From positions 2,356,001-2,420,000 of the forward strand of contig NC_022600.1 in assembly GCF_000484535.1 (NCBI RefSeq): 64,000 bases of DNA, read 5' to 3'. Both the position numbers and the translations under genes were made by a program. The notes under the pieces are model-generated. The model did no database searches. It was not told where the DNA came from and saw only the letters and a program-made list of their open reading frames with translations. Each line of letters opens with the position of its first letter. Within the stretch, counting starts at the first letter, position 1. Positions 1-8,641 of the stretch are shown one piece after another. The DNA is from Gloeobacter kilaueensis JS1. Its GTDB lineage: Bacteria > Cyanobacteriota > Cyanobacteriia > Gloeobacterales > Gloeobacteraceae.

Positions 1-325
1 TTGCTACCTGGCCCGCGTCGAACATCTGCTCACAGACGAGCAAGCTCCTGCCAGCCTGGGGCGGGTAGCGGCGGGCGTCACCGGCACCGTGCAGGTGCTT
101 CTGCCCCTCGAAGGACTGGTGGATGTCCCGGCTCTGGCGGCAAAGCTCAAACAGTCGCTCGAAAAATTGGCCAGAGAAGCGAGCGTGCTCACCGCCCGGC
201 TGGATAACGCGAGCTACATCGCAAACGCCCCGGCAGAACTGGTGGCCGACAGCCGCGCCCGCCTCGCTGAATTGCAGACGCAATCGGCACTGTTGGGTGA
301 GCAGTTGCAGCGGCTCGAAGGTTAA
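1..325 (+). CDS. valS: Valyl-tRNA synthetase, C-terminal end (partial)
   Basis: The frame is open from the first bases of the window and stops at a TAA at 323-325. It encodes about 107 residues. The visible part matches the C-terminal coiled-coil tRNA-binding arm of ValRS: a short strand region with PLEGLVDVPA is followed by a heptad-rich helix beginning LAAKLKQSLEKL and containing the typical NASYIANAPAELV segment. ValRS charges tRNA-Val in the cytoplasm. The catalytic core lies outside the window, so the enzyme's integrity cannot be judged. A methyltransferase gene follows after 11 bases and is probably co-transcribed. Confidence 0.9.
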   Translation, partial: CYLARVEHLLTDEQAPASLGRVAAGVTGTVQVLLPLEGLVDVPALAAKLKQSLEKLAREASVLTARLDNASYIANAPAELVADSRARLAELQTQSALLGEQLQRLEG

Positions 326-336
326 GGAGGCGCAAA

Positions 337-1023
337 TTGCAGGCAGAATGGACTCCCATGCTCCAGGCCCTCGCCGAACACCGCGAGCGCGAGCACAGCG
401 GACGCAACCCCCTGGCGCTTCTTCCGGACGAGGTGCAGGCGCTGCCCTTCTGGCGCGAGGTGGTCTCAGGCAAATTGCGCGACCGGCTGGGCCTGCCCTT
501 CTGGCAACTGGTGAAGCCCAAAAAGAACGACCGCTGCCTCTATATCAACTGTGGCCCCAGCTTCCTCACCGATCCGTGGGTCGAATGGGGGGCGCTCTTC
601 TGGGGACTGGACCTGGACGGAACGATGGTACGGGCCGTGCGCGCCCGCGCTCCCCGGCTCAACTCTAAATTGTTCAAAGACATGCAGGAGGGCGCTCCCC
701 ACGACCTGGACCGCTACAGCGACGGGCAGTTCGACTGTGTGATCGCCGCCGGTTTCAGCTTCTTTTTGCCGCAGGTCTACGACGAGCAGGTGCTCACCGC
801 CATCCGGCGCGTCCTCAAACCGGAAGGCCACCTGCTCTGGGAAGCGGTCAACCCGGCTTCTCCCTGGTTCGAGGACTGGAGCATCGGCCAGATGTACCTC
901 GGGCTGGAAGTTGTTACCGCTCCTGCCCTTACCGGCTGGCAATCCCTGTTGTCCGAAATTGGCCCGGTGCGCAGCCGCAAGGGAGGCGAGCTATTCGAGC
1001 TATTCGATGTAGCGCGGCTCTAA
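337..1023 (+). CDS. Class I SAM-dependent methyltransferase
   Basis: This 228-residue protein looks like a class I methyltransferase. A degenerate motif I (LYINCGPSFL) lies near residue 68, an acidic strand end (GLDLDG) about 22 residues later, a motif IV-like FDCVIAAGFSFFLP follows, and a post-IV helix with RRVLKPEGHLLWE is typical of the fold. The substrate is unknown. The start is TTG: an AAGGAGG Shine-Dalgarno sequence at 324-330 sits six bases upstream and begins within the valS stop codon, which supports both this start and co-transcription with valS. Confidence 0.8.
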   Translation: MQAEWTPMLQALAEHREREHSGRNPLALLPDEVQALPFWREVVSGKLRDRLGLPFWQLVKPKKNDRCLYINCGPSFLTDPWVEWGALFWGLDLDGTMVRAVRARAPRLNSKLFKDMQEGAPHDLDRYSDGQFDCVIAAGFSFFLPQVYDEQVLTAIRRVLKPEGHLLWEAVNPASPWFEDWSIGQMYLGLEVVTAPALTGWQSLLSEIGPVRSRKGGELFELFDVARL

Positions 1024-1320
1024 CACCGCCAGGCGCGACCCGACTAGGACGGCAACGACGGCGACCAGAGCGACGGTAAGACCGCGAGGCGATGTCCGAT
1101 CCACTGAGCGGCAACCCCACCATCCAACTAGAAAATGCCCTGTACTTAGCGCACAGGAGTAGAGACAGACATTGCTTACCACTGCATTACTGCAACAAGG
1201 CTCCCAGGTGTTTTTCGGCTACCCATCTGCAGTAACTCTCAGCCTCGATTTCGATAATCGTGCCGTGATGCACCAGCCCCAACGGGAGACTCGGGACCGG
1301 TCAATCGCTGCCACTGCCAT

Positions 1321-1995
1321 CTACTCGAGAAAAGATTGTATTTCTTCAATCGTATAAGGCGGTACGCGACGATGGATGACCGCGTGACAGTTCGGGCAAA
1401 CCGGTCTGAGATCGGCAATGGGATCAACTTCATATTCCGCGCCGACACTAGATAGAGGTTGCAGGTGATGGACATGAATGAGCCCTTTAGCGACCGAACC
1501 GTACACGCTACTCAGCTCGATCCCACAAGCGCAACAGCGTGTACCGTAGTGCTTAATGCATCGCTGGCGGGCCTCTGAATTGCGCTCATAATTATTGACC
1601 GCAATTCTGGTTATCGCTCCTTCCCAAAATGCTTCAGCGGCAGGTACCTCTTCTGGAAGCAACGTTTTAGAGAGAGTGTTTTTGGGCAATGCTTTATTTG
1701 GTGCTAAGTTTGGGTACTGGCAGCAACACCATTCAAAGGCATTGTTGATTCTTGAAAACGTACTCTCGCCGAGGTGTTGACCAAACCGATACCCGAGGTT
1801 ACGCCAAGTTAGCCGTTCTAGAGTTTGTGCTGTGTAACATTTATAGCGGGTTGTCGCGTCCTCCCAGCCAGCTTTGAACTGCCCTCGACGACGCTCATTT
1901 GGTGGCTTACGGACATCAGCAATAACTGTGATATTTCTGCAGACCCGCTCGAATTGACTCGTATCATTCAAGTGATTATCTGTCTTTGTAGGCAT
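1321..1995 (-). CDS. HNH endonuclease (McrA-like)
   Basis: The C-terminal third carries an HNH nuclease domain: a zinc-ribbon CCACG pair, the core IHVHHLQPLSS, and the closing DLRPVCPNCHAVIHR with its second CxxC and catalytic histidine. The N-terminal part holds no domain that I recognise. The first ATG, at 1995, gives 224 residues; the frame stays open to a GTG at 2079, but those 28 extra residues look like translated spacer. HNH proteins of this type cut DNA in restriction, homing or unknown roles. No methylase or other restriction gene lies beside it, so it is probably a solitary accessory gene. Confidence 0.78.
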   Translation of the reverse strand: MPTKTDNHLNDTSQFERVCRNITVIADVRKPPNERRRGQFKAGWEDATTRYKCYTAQTLERLTWRNLGYRFGQHLGESTFSRINNAFEWCCCQYPNLAPNKALPKNTLSKTLLPEEVPAAEAFWEGAITRIAVNNYERNSEARQRCIKHYGTRCCACGIELSSVYGSVAKGLIHVHHLQPLSSVGAEYEVDPIADLRPVCPNCHAVIHRRVPPYTIEEIQSFLE

Positions 1996-2159
1996 GGCAT
2001 TCAGCCCTAAGCCTCTCCTTAAAAAGTGGAGCTGTACGCTCGCCTGAACTGCCTCAAGCGGAGGAGCAACAATCGCCACACCCAGATGCTCTGCCTACTT
2101 GCGCGGCTAACCAGAAAGGACGAATTCTCCGCCGCCTATCGGTGCAATGCTCACCAAAC

Positions 2160-3215
2160 TCACTTCACATTTCGGCAGGGCACGTAGTAGCCCGTCTCGT
2201 CGGACAGGTGGCAGTCGCGGACGATCGAGCGCAGCAGCGGCCAGGAAAATTCGGTCTCGTGCAGGTAGTCCGACCAGTGGGTGCGCAGGGCGGCGTGGGC
2301 GCGGCGCAGGTGGTAGCTCGGGATCGCGGTCGAGACGTGGTGCGGAATGTGGACGTTGATGTCATGGCAGAGAAATTCGACCCAGGCCGGGTAGGCGCAG
2401 TGGACGGTCGAAAAGAGTTGCGCTGTGACCGGTGTCCAGTGGGCAGCCGGATAAAAAGGAACGTCTGGATGGGTGTGGTGGACGAGGGTAAAGGTGCTCA
2501 TCCAGAAGTGGTAGACCAGCCAGGGGATAAGCCAGAAGCTCACGATCGCCCAGGGGCCGCCCAGAAGCCAGAGCCCCGGAAAGAGCAGGCAGGCAAAGCC
2601 GGCGACGACTGCCACCGACAGGCGAGCATCGGCCTGGTCTTTGGCTTGAAAGAGCGAGGGCCGAAAGTGAACGGTGAACTGGTGAACGGCTGAAGCGAAC
2701 CACCAGCCCCAGCCGCGAGCGAAGCGATAACCAGCTCTGGCTAGAGGCGGGAGGGCACGGTACTCTGCCACCGACAGGGGCCGCCAGGCGTTGTCCCGCT
2801 CGATCTGATTGGTGTAGGTGTGGTGCTGGTTGTGCTTGAGCCGCCAGCCGTGGAACGGATAGAGAAGCGGCAAAAGCAGCACGTGACCGACGATGTCGTT
2901 GGTGCGACGGCTGGTTGAAAAGCTGCGGTGGCCACAGTCGTGGGCGAGCACAAAAAAGCCGGTGAGGGCCGTGCCCGCATAAATCCAGGCGATCGGTAAC
3001 AGCCACCAGGGAGCGTAGGCGATAGCCAGATATCCGAGGCCCACCAGCACGACGTTGAGTGCCACACGGCTCCAGGCTCGCGGCGCGTCGATCTCAAAGC
3101 ACGCCTTGGGAATTGTGCGGATCACCGCGTTTAAGGAAGCTTGTTTTTCGAGGGCTGCGATGCGTTGCTGGTCCAGGTGGCGACGGGTGTGGGCGATACT
3201 CTTAGGCTGGACCAT
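2160..3215 (-). CDS. desA: Membrane fatty acid desaturase, DesA (delta-12) type
   Basis: This 351-residue membrane protein carries the three histidine boxes of acyl-lipid desaturases: HDCGH at about 92-96, HNQHH at about 128-132 and HIPHH at about 289-293. The form HDCGHRSF, the WRLKHNQHHTYTN stretch and the HIPHHVSTAIPSYHLRRAH ending resemble cyanobacterial DesA, which inserts the delta-12 double bond into membrane-lipid acyl chains with ferredoxin as electron donor. Four hydrophobic spans are arranged around the boxes as expected. The subtype is inferred from box sequences; an omega-3 desaturase is the alternative. It is transcribed away from chlH and has no operon partner here. Confidence 0.85.
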   Translation of the reverse strand: MVQPKSIAHTRRHLDQQRIAALEKQASLNAVIRTIPKACFEIDAPRAWSRVALNVVLVGLGYLAIAYAPWWLLPIAWIYAGTALTGFFVLAHDCGHRSFSTSRRTNDIVGHVLLLPLLYPFHGWRLKHNQHHTYTNQIERDNAWRPLSVAEYRALPPLARAGYRFARGWGWWFASAVHQFTVHFRPSLFQAKDQADARLSVAVVAGFACLLFPGLWLLGGPWAIVSFWLIPWLVYHFWMSTFTLVHHTHPDVPFYPAAHWTPVTAQLFSTVHCAYPAWVEFLCHDINVHIPHHVSTAIPSYHLRRAHAALRTHWSDYLHETEFSWPLLRSIVRDCHLSDETGYYVPCRNVK

Positions 3216-3599
3216 TCAGACTCCTGGTTTTCATGCTCCGCTCAGGGATCGGGCCGCTGAAGATGCCCGCTTGGGACTCTCACCTGTAAGGCTTGAGCAA
3301 CGCGCACGTCGCCTCGATCCCCACACTGAAAAGTAATGTAACAGACAACCGCCCCTTTTCAGCAGCAATCGTTTGTTCCAGTCTGAAGCGGCGCAGGTGA
3401 GTGCTTGAAGCAGGCTCGAATAACAAACTTGATGAAGATTCGTTTCACCTGCGTTGCTTTCGCCCATTCCGGCGGGACGATGCTTGAAGATTGAGCTTAC
3501 CTGGCTCCAGGCTGGGATCTCGCTTCTAGACCCGCAGGGCGTATCGGTGTAGGATACGCGCAATCCACCGGCAGGTCGTCACTCGTCGTTAAAGGATAC
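3216..3599. other. Intergenic region between desA and chlH
   Basis: This divergent gap must contain the promoters of desA and chlH. I see no RNA gene or convincing ORF. A possible -10-like TAGGAT lies near 3550, and an AAAGGA ribosome-binding sequence sits at 3591-3596 before chlH. The 110-codon open frame on the minus strand has no family features and looks fortuitous. Confidence 0.5.
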
Positions 3600-6500
3600 G
3601 TGCAACTTATGCTTGCTCATCTCCATACGCCATCCACCGCCCGCATCGCTCCGCAGAGCTTAAATGGCCGCACGCTGCTCAAACTGGTCTACGTGGTGCT
3701 CGAACCGCAGTACCAGAGTGCGGTGGCCGCCGGAGCCGAGCAGATCAACCAGACCAATCCGGTTCTGGCCGTCGAGGTGAAGGGCTACTTGATCGAGGAG
3801 TTGCGCGAGGCGGAGCGCTACGCCGAATTTTGCGCCGACGTGGCTGAGGCGGATATTTTCTTTGCCTCGATGATCTTTATCGAAGATCTGGCCAACAAGA
3901 TTGCCGAGGCGGTGCGTCCCCACCTCGACAACCTCAAGGCGTCGGTGATTTTTCCTTGTATGCCGCAGGTGATGCGCCTTTCAAAGGTGGGCTCGTTCTC
4001 GATGGCCAACATGGGCCAGTCCAAGGGGGCGATCGCCTCGTTCATGCGCAAGCGCAAACAGAACAACAAGGGCGGCAGCTTCCAGGAAGGGATGCTCAAG
4101 ATGGTCCAGACGCTGCCCAAGATCTTGAAGTACCTGCCGGTAGAAAAGGCCCAGGACGCCCGCAACTTCATGCTGAGCTATCAGTACTGGCTGGGCGGCT
4201 CCGCCGACAACATGGCCAACCTGCTTTTGATGCTCGCCCACCACTACTTTCCGAATCAGCGCAAGCTCGCCTTCAACCCGCCCATCGAGTATCCGGATCT
4301 GGGCATCTGGCACCCGCTCGCCCCCAGGATGTTCGAGGACATCCGCGAGTATCTGACCTGGTACAACAACCGCCGCGAGCTGGCCGAAGAAATCCGCGAT
4401 CCGCTCGCTCCCACCGTTGGCCTCATCCTCCAGCGCACCCATCTGGTCACAGGCGACGACGGCCATTACGTGGCGATGGTCGAAGAACTCGAATCGTCCG
4501 GGGCGCGGGTGGTGCCCATCTTTGCCGGTGGCCTCGACTGCTCCAAACCGGTCGAAAAGTTCTTTTATAACCCCGTCAACAATCAGCCCCTCGTCGATGC
4601 GGTCGTCTCTTTGACCGGCTTTTCGCTGGTGGGGGGTCCGGCCAAAAACGACCCGGAAGCGGCGATTGCGGCGATGAAAAAGCTCAACCGCCCCTACATG
4701 GTCTCGCTGCCGCTGGTCTTCCAGACCACCGAGCAGTGGGAAAGTTCCGACCTGGGATTGCATCCGGTGCAGGTGGCGCTGCAGGTGGCGCTGCCGGAAC
4801 TGGACGGGGCAATTGAGCCGATTATTCTTTCTGGCCGCGATGGGGCCACCGGCAAGGCGATCCCGATGGCCGACCGCATCGAGCTGGTGGCTGCCCGCGC
4901 CCTCAAGTGGGCCAACCTGCGCAAGAAGCCCCGGCTCGCCAAAAAAGTAGCGATCACGGTTTTTTCTTTCCCGCCCGACAAGGGCAACGTCGGCACTGCC
5001 GCCTACCTCGATGTCTTCGCCTCGATCTACAACGTGATGAAGGTTCTGGCCGACAACGGCTACGACGTGGAAGGGTTACCGGCGAACGGCCACGAGCTGC
5101 TGCTCGAAGTCCTCCACGACGTTAACGCCCAGATCCGCTCCAGCGAGATCAACGTCGCCGCCCGACTGAGCGTGCAGGAGTACGAGGCGCTCACCCCCTT
5201 CAGCGATCGGCTGGTCGATAACTGGGGACCGGCACCGGGGCCGTTCAACAACGACGGCACCAATCTGGTCGTCTACGGCAAGCACTACGGCAACCTCTTT
5301 ATCGGCGTGCAGCCTTCGTTCGGCTACGAGGGCGATCCGATGCGGCTGATGTTCTCCAAGTCCTGCTCGCCCCACCACGGCTTTGCCGCCTACTACACCT
5401 ACATCGAAAAAGTCTGGGGGGCGGACGCGGTGCTGCACTTCGGCACCCACGGCGCGCTCGAATTTATGCCGGGTAAGCAGATGGGACTTTCGGGCAACTG
5501 CTATCCGGACCGGCTGATTGGCACCCTGCCCAACCTCTACTACTACTCGGTCAACAACCCGAGCGAGGCGACGATCGCCAAGCGCCGCTCCTACGCCTCG
5601 ATCATCAGCTACCTCACGCCCCCGGCGGAGAATGCCGGACTGTACAAGGGTCTCAAAGAGTTGCAGGAACTGGTCGCCTCCTACAAGCAACTGCGCGAGA
5701 GCGAGCGCGGCGAGACGATCGCCCAGACGATCGCCGAGAAGGTGCGCCAGGTCAACCTCGACCAGGACGTGCCGGTAAGTGATCTAGCAAGCCTCGAAGA
5801 CCGGGACCGGTTCGTGGGCCTCGTCTACAAGTTCTTGATGGAGATCGAGGAGCGCCTCGTCCCCTGCGACCTGCACGTCGTCGGCACCCCGCCCACCGCC
5901 ACCGAGGCGATCGACACGCTGGTGGGGGTGGCGAGCTTCGATCGGCCCGAAAGGGAGACCGACGGCCTCGACCGGATGCTGGCGGTGAGCCGCAGCTGGG
6001 ACATCGAGGCGCTGCAGCGCGAGGCGGAAACGGGTTCGATCGAAGCGCTCGACAAATTGCGGCAGATCAAAACCGCCGCCAAAGCTTCGGTGCGGGCTCT
6101 GGTCGATACCCAGACCGACGCCAATGGCCGCGTCTCGCGGGTGTCGCTATTGAACTTCTTCAACATGGGCACCACCGAGCCCTGGGTAGAAGCGCTCAAG
6201 TCCCACGGCTTCGTGCTCGATCCCAAGCAGCTCAAGCCGCTTTTTGCCTTCCTCGAAGAAGTGCTGGAGCGCATCGTCGCCGACAACGAACTGGGGGCTC
6301 TGGTTAAAGCCCTCGAAGGCGACTACACCCTGCCCGGTCCGGGAGGCGACACCGTGCGCAACCCGATCGTGCTGCCCACGGGCCGCAACATCCACGCCCT
6401 CGATCCCCAGTCGATTCCGACGGCTGCCGCCGTCAAGTCCGCCCAGATCGTCGTAGACCGGATGCTCGCCCGCCACAGGGCCGAAAATGGCGGTGCCTGG

Positions 6501-7595
6501 CCCGAGACGATCGCCACGGTCCTCTGGGGCACCGACAACATCAAGACCTACGGCGAAGCCCTCGCCCAGATTCTCGCGATGATCGGCGTCCTGCCCGCCC
6601 CCGATTCGATCGGTCGGATGAACTGTATCAAGGTGATTCCCCTTGCAGAACTGGGCAGACCCCGGATCGACGTGGTCGTCACCTGCTCGGGCATCTTCCG
6701 CGACTTGTTCCCGAACCAGATGGAACTCATCGACCTGGCGGTCAAGACCGTCGCCGAACTCGACGAGCCGCTCGATCAAAACTTCGTGCGCAAGCACGCC
6801 CTCGATCAAGCCGCCGCCCTCGGCATCTCGCCCCGCAAGGCGGCCACCCGCGTGTTCTCCAACGCCAGTGGCTCCTACGCCGCCAACGTCAACTTCGCCG
6901 TCGAGACCGGTGCCTGGGAATCCGAAGAGCAGCTGCACGAGATGTACCTGAGCCGCAAGTCCTACGCCTTCGGCACCGAGGCCAACAACCTCCAGCAGCG
7001 CGAGATCTACGAGGCCGCCCTCAAGACGGTCGATACCGCCTTCCAGAACCTCGACTCCAACGAGACGAGCATCACCGACGTCGATCACTACTTCGACTAT
7101 CTGGGAGCGGTGACCGGGGTGGTCGAGAAGATGCGCGGCAAGCGGCCTGCAGTCTATATGGCCGATACCACCGCCGCCCAGGCCCGCATCCGCAGCATCG
7201 AGGAGATGGTCCGCCTCGACTCGCGCACCAAGATGCTCAACCCCAAGTGGTACGAGGGAATGCTCAAGCACGGCTTCGAGGGCGTGCGCGAGATCCAGTT
7301 CCGCCTCACCCACACCTTCGGCTGGTCCGCCACCGCCCACGCCGTCGATGGCTGGGTCTACGACGAGACCGCCGACATCTACGTCAACGACGCTCAGATG
7401 GCGGAGCGGCTCAAAAAGCTCAACCCCCACGCCTACCGCAAGATGGTCGGGACGCTCTTAGAGGCGAATGGCCGGGGCTACTGGCAGACCACGCCCGAAC
7501 AGCTCGACCGCCTGCAGGAGCTGTATCAGGACCTCGAAGACGACATCGAAGGGATCGCTGAGCTGCCCGCGCTCCAGCGCCCGCCGTTGCTCTAG
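3600..7595 (+). CDS. chlH: Magnesium chelatase subunit H
   Basis: At 1331 residues this is the standard length of the porphyrin-binding H subunit of Mg-chelatase. That enzyme inserts Mg2+ into protoporphyrin IX with the ATP-driven ChlI-ChlD motor, the first committed step of chlorophyll synthesis. The whole protein is collinear with cyanobacterial ChlH, from the FIEDLANKIAEAV region near residue 100 to the CobN-type core with HFGTHGALEFMPGKQ and the conserved C-terminal THTFGWSATAHAVD. The start is GTG at 3600; an ATG nine bases downstream is also possible and fits the AAAGGA spacing about as well. It is monocistronic, closed by an intrinsic terminator. Chlorophyll synthesis is also represented here by acsF at 53-54 kb. 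Confidence 0.97.
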   Translation: MQLMLAHLHTPSTARIAPQSLNGRTLLKLVYVVLEPQYQSAVAAGAEQINQTNPVLAVEVKGYLIEELREAERYAEFCADVAEADIFFASMIFIEDLANKIAEAVRPHLDNLKASVIFPCMPQVMRLSKVGSFSMANMGQSKGAIASFMRKRKQNNKGGSFQEGMLKMVQTLPKILKYLPVEKAQDARNFMLSYQYWLGGSADNMANLLLMLAHHYFPNQRKLAFNPPIEYPDLGIWHPLAPRMFEDIREYLTWYNNRRELAEEIRDPLAPTVGLILQRTHLVTGDDGHYVAMVEELESSGARVVPIFAGGLDCSKPVEKFFYNPVNNQPLVDAVVSLTGFSLVGGPAKNDPEAAIAAMKKLNRPYMVSLPLVFQTTEQWESSDLGLHPVQVALQVALPELDGAIEPIILSGRDGATGKAIPMADRIELVAARALKWANLRKKPRLAKKVAITVFSFPPDKGNVGTAAYLDVFASIYNVMKVLADNGYDVEGLPANGHELLLEVLHDVNAQIRSSEINVAARLSVQEYEALTPFSDRLVDNWGPAPGPFNNDGTNLVVYGKHYGNLFIGVQPSFGYEGDPMRLMFSKSCSPHHGFAAYYTYIEKVWGADAVLHFGTHGALEFMPGKQMGLSGNCYPDRLIGTLPNLYYYSVNNPSEATIAKRRSYASIISYLTPPAENAGLYKGLKELQELVASYKQLRESERGETIAQTIAEKVRQVNLDQDVPVSDLASLEDRDRFVGLVYKFLMEIEERLVPCDLHVVGTPPTATEAIDTLVGVASFDRPERETDGLDRMLAVSRSWDIEALQREAETGSIEALDKLRQIKTAAKASVRALVDTQTDANGRVSRVSLLNFFNMGTTEPWVEALKSHGFVLDPKQLKPLFAFLEEVLERIVADNELGALVKALEGDYTLPGPGGDTVRNPIVLPTGRNIHALDPQSIPTAAAVKSAQIVVDRMLARHRAENGGAWPETIATVLWGTDNIKTYGEALAQILAMIGVLPAPDSIGRMNCIKVIPLAELGRPRIDVVVTCSGIFRDLFPNQMELIDLAVKTVAELDEPLDQNFVRKHALDQAAALGISPRKAATRVFSNASGSYAANVNFAVETGAWESEEQLHEMYLSRKSYAFGTEANNLQQREIYEAALKTVDTAFQNLDSNETSITDVDHYFDYLGAVTGVVEKMRGKRPAVYMADTTAAQARIRSIEEMVRLDSRTKMLNPKWYEGMLKHGFEGVREIQFRLTHTFGWSATAHAVDGWVYDETADIYVNDAQMAERLKKLNPHAYRKMVGTLLEANGRGYWQTTPEQLDRLQELYQDLEDDIEGIAELPALQRPPLL

Positions 7596-7601
7596 CCCGT
7601 T

Positions 7602-7632
7602 GCCCGGTCTGCAGGCCGGGCTACTTTTTTTT
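7602..7632 (+). terminator. Intrinsic terminator of chlH
   Basis: GCCCGG at 7602-7607 pairs with CCGGGC at 7616-7621 and is followed by a run of eight T from 7625. The T-run lies inside the 3' end of the opposing hydroxylase gene, where it encodes that protein's C-terminal lysines. Confidence 0.85.
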
Positions 7633-8217
7633 GAGAAAACCAAAAAGCGAAGTGAGGCCCCTGTCCGCCGGTTTGGGCGGTTCGGACAGGAGCCCTGCCG
7701 GTGCTTGAAAGTCGAGCAGCAGCACGATGCGGGTGTGCGCGCCCCTGTTCCAGGCTTCGTGCTCGGTGGTGTCATCGAAGACCAGACAGCGGCCCTCCTG
7801 CCAGGAGCGGGTCTCGTCTCCCACCCGCAGGGCGCAATTTTCGGGCACGACGAGGCCCAGGTGACAGCGCAGAAGACCGTCGGGGTAGCCCGTGTGGGGA
7901 GCGATGTGGGTGCCCGGCTTGAGGGACGAAAAACCCGCCGTCGTTAGCCCCGGAATCTGCTCGACCAGGCGGGTCGTCTCGGGGCATTGCTCGCAGTTGG
8001 CTGCTACTTTGATGCCGAAGGCGTAGAGCCCAAAGATGTCCCAGCCTTTGCCGTAGAGGTACTTTTCGGGCCAGGCGATAAAGTCGCCGTCGCCCAACTG
8101 CTCCAGTTCGCGGCGAATTGTCTGCCAGTTCGCTTCGAGAGCGGCGGTAAAGGCAAACTGTCCGGCGTCGTAGTACAAAGTCTTTCTTCTCCAGGTAGGT
8201 GCCTGCTGTGAGGGCAA
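7621..8217 (-). CDS. Aspartyl/asparaginyl beta-hydroxylase family protein
   Basis: This 198-residue protein is the compact bacterial form of the Asp/Asn beta-hydroxylase family, a cupin-fold Fe(II)/2-oxoglutarate oxygenase. Expected metal and cosubstrate residues are visible: THIAPHTG supplies the first histidine, RCHLGLVVP follows, and the distal histidine is in FDDTTEHEAWN, followed by R in TRIVLLLDF. Bacterial members often modify peptides or lipids; the substrate here is unknown. The TTG start directly abuts the TAA of the small membrane protein gene upstream, indicating translational coupling. The protein ends in three lysines encoded by the chlH terminator's T-tract. Confidence 0.85.
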   Translation of the reverse strand: MPSQQAPTWRRKTLYYDAGQFAFTAALEANWQTIRRELEQLGDGDFIAWPEKYLYGKGWDIFGLYAFGIKVAANCEQCPETTRLVEQIPGLTTAGFSSLKPGTHIAPHTGYPDGLLRCHLGLVVPENCALRVGDETRSWQEGRCLVFDDTTEHEAWNRGAHTRIVLLLDFQAPAGLLSEPPKPADRGLTSLFGFLKKK

Positions 8218-8463
8218 TTACTTTTTAGACCAGCCCCACTGCACCAGCGTCCGCCGCACGAGCAGGGCAACGATAAAGGCGAGGGTGCGCAGGGTGGCGC
8301 GCGGTCCACCGAGGCGTCTGAGCATCTGCCAGACAAAGACGACCCAGGCCCAGGCCCGGTCTATCTCCCGGCGCAGGCTGTAGGGTTCGTCTGGCGGAGC
8401 AGTGGGGACAGGAGTGGATTTGACGGGCTGTTCCATGACAGGCGGCGATTCTCGCTGACCCAT
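8218..8463 (-). CDS. Small single-span membrane protein
   Basis: This frame encodes 81 residues from ATG 8463; a second ATG at 8436 would give 72. A proline-rich N-terminus is followed by a basic/aromatic helix (REIDRAWAWVVFVWQMLRR) and a hydrophobic stretch (TLAFIVALLV) before the basic C-terminus. I do not recognise a family. Its stop codon touches the start of the Asp/Asn hydroxylase gene, so the two are probably translated together. It may anchor or be modified by that enzyme, but nothing in the sequence shows this. Confidence 0.6.
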   Translation of the reverse strand: MGQRESPPVMEQPVKSTPVPTAPPDEPYSLRREIDRAWAWVVFVWQMLRRLGGPRATLRTLAFIVALLVRRTLVQWGWSKK

Positions 8464-8641
8464 CGTATCACCGCTGGGACCGGCTGTTGAGTCGGACGCT
8501 GCGTCAATTCTCCGGCAGCATCGCCGCCCTGGCATTGAGATGGATAAAGTATTTTTAGGGTTGGTAACGACTTAAACTTTGATGCTGCTGCCAGGCCCGT
8601 AGGATTGGGGCAGACGGGTGGACGGTCTGGCCGGGGGATGG

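Noticed and set aside
1000-1110. Short minus-strand frame with one membrane-like helix (LTVALVAVVAVLVG) that overlaps the end of the methyltransferase
   Set aside because: A 34-residue single-span protein from a GTG is conceivable, but there is no ribosome-binding site and the hydrophobic run can arise by chance in this GC-rich sequence.
2080-2159. Possible extension of the HNH gene to the GTG at 2079
   Set aside because: The added residues look like translated spacer and the internal ATG at 1995 is a simpler start; the domain is unaffected either way.
3231-3563. 110-codon open frame in the desA-chlH gap
   Set aside because: It has no recognisable domain and no ribosome-binding site, and the gap must hold two promoters.
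6147-7430. Long open frame (427 codons) on the minus strand inside chlH
   Set aside because: It is antisense to a strongly conserved gene and its composition (Gly/Val/Asp/His-rich) is what results from reading GC-rich codons backwards.
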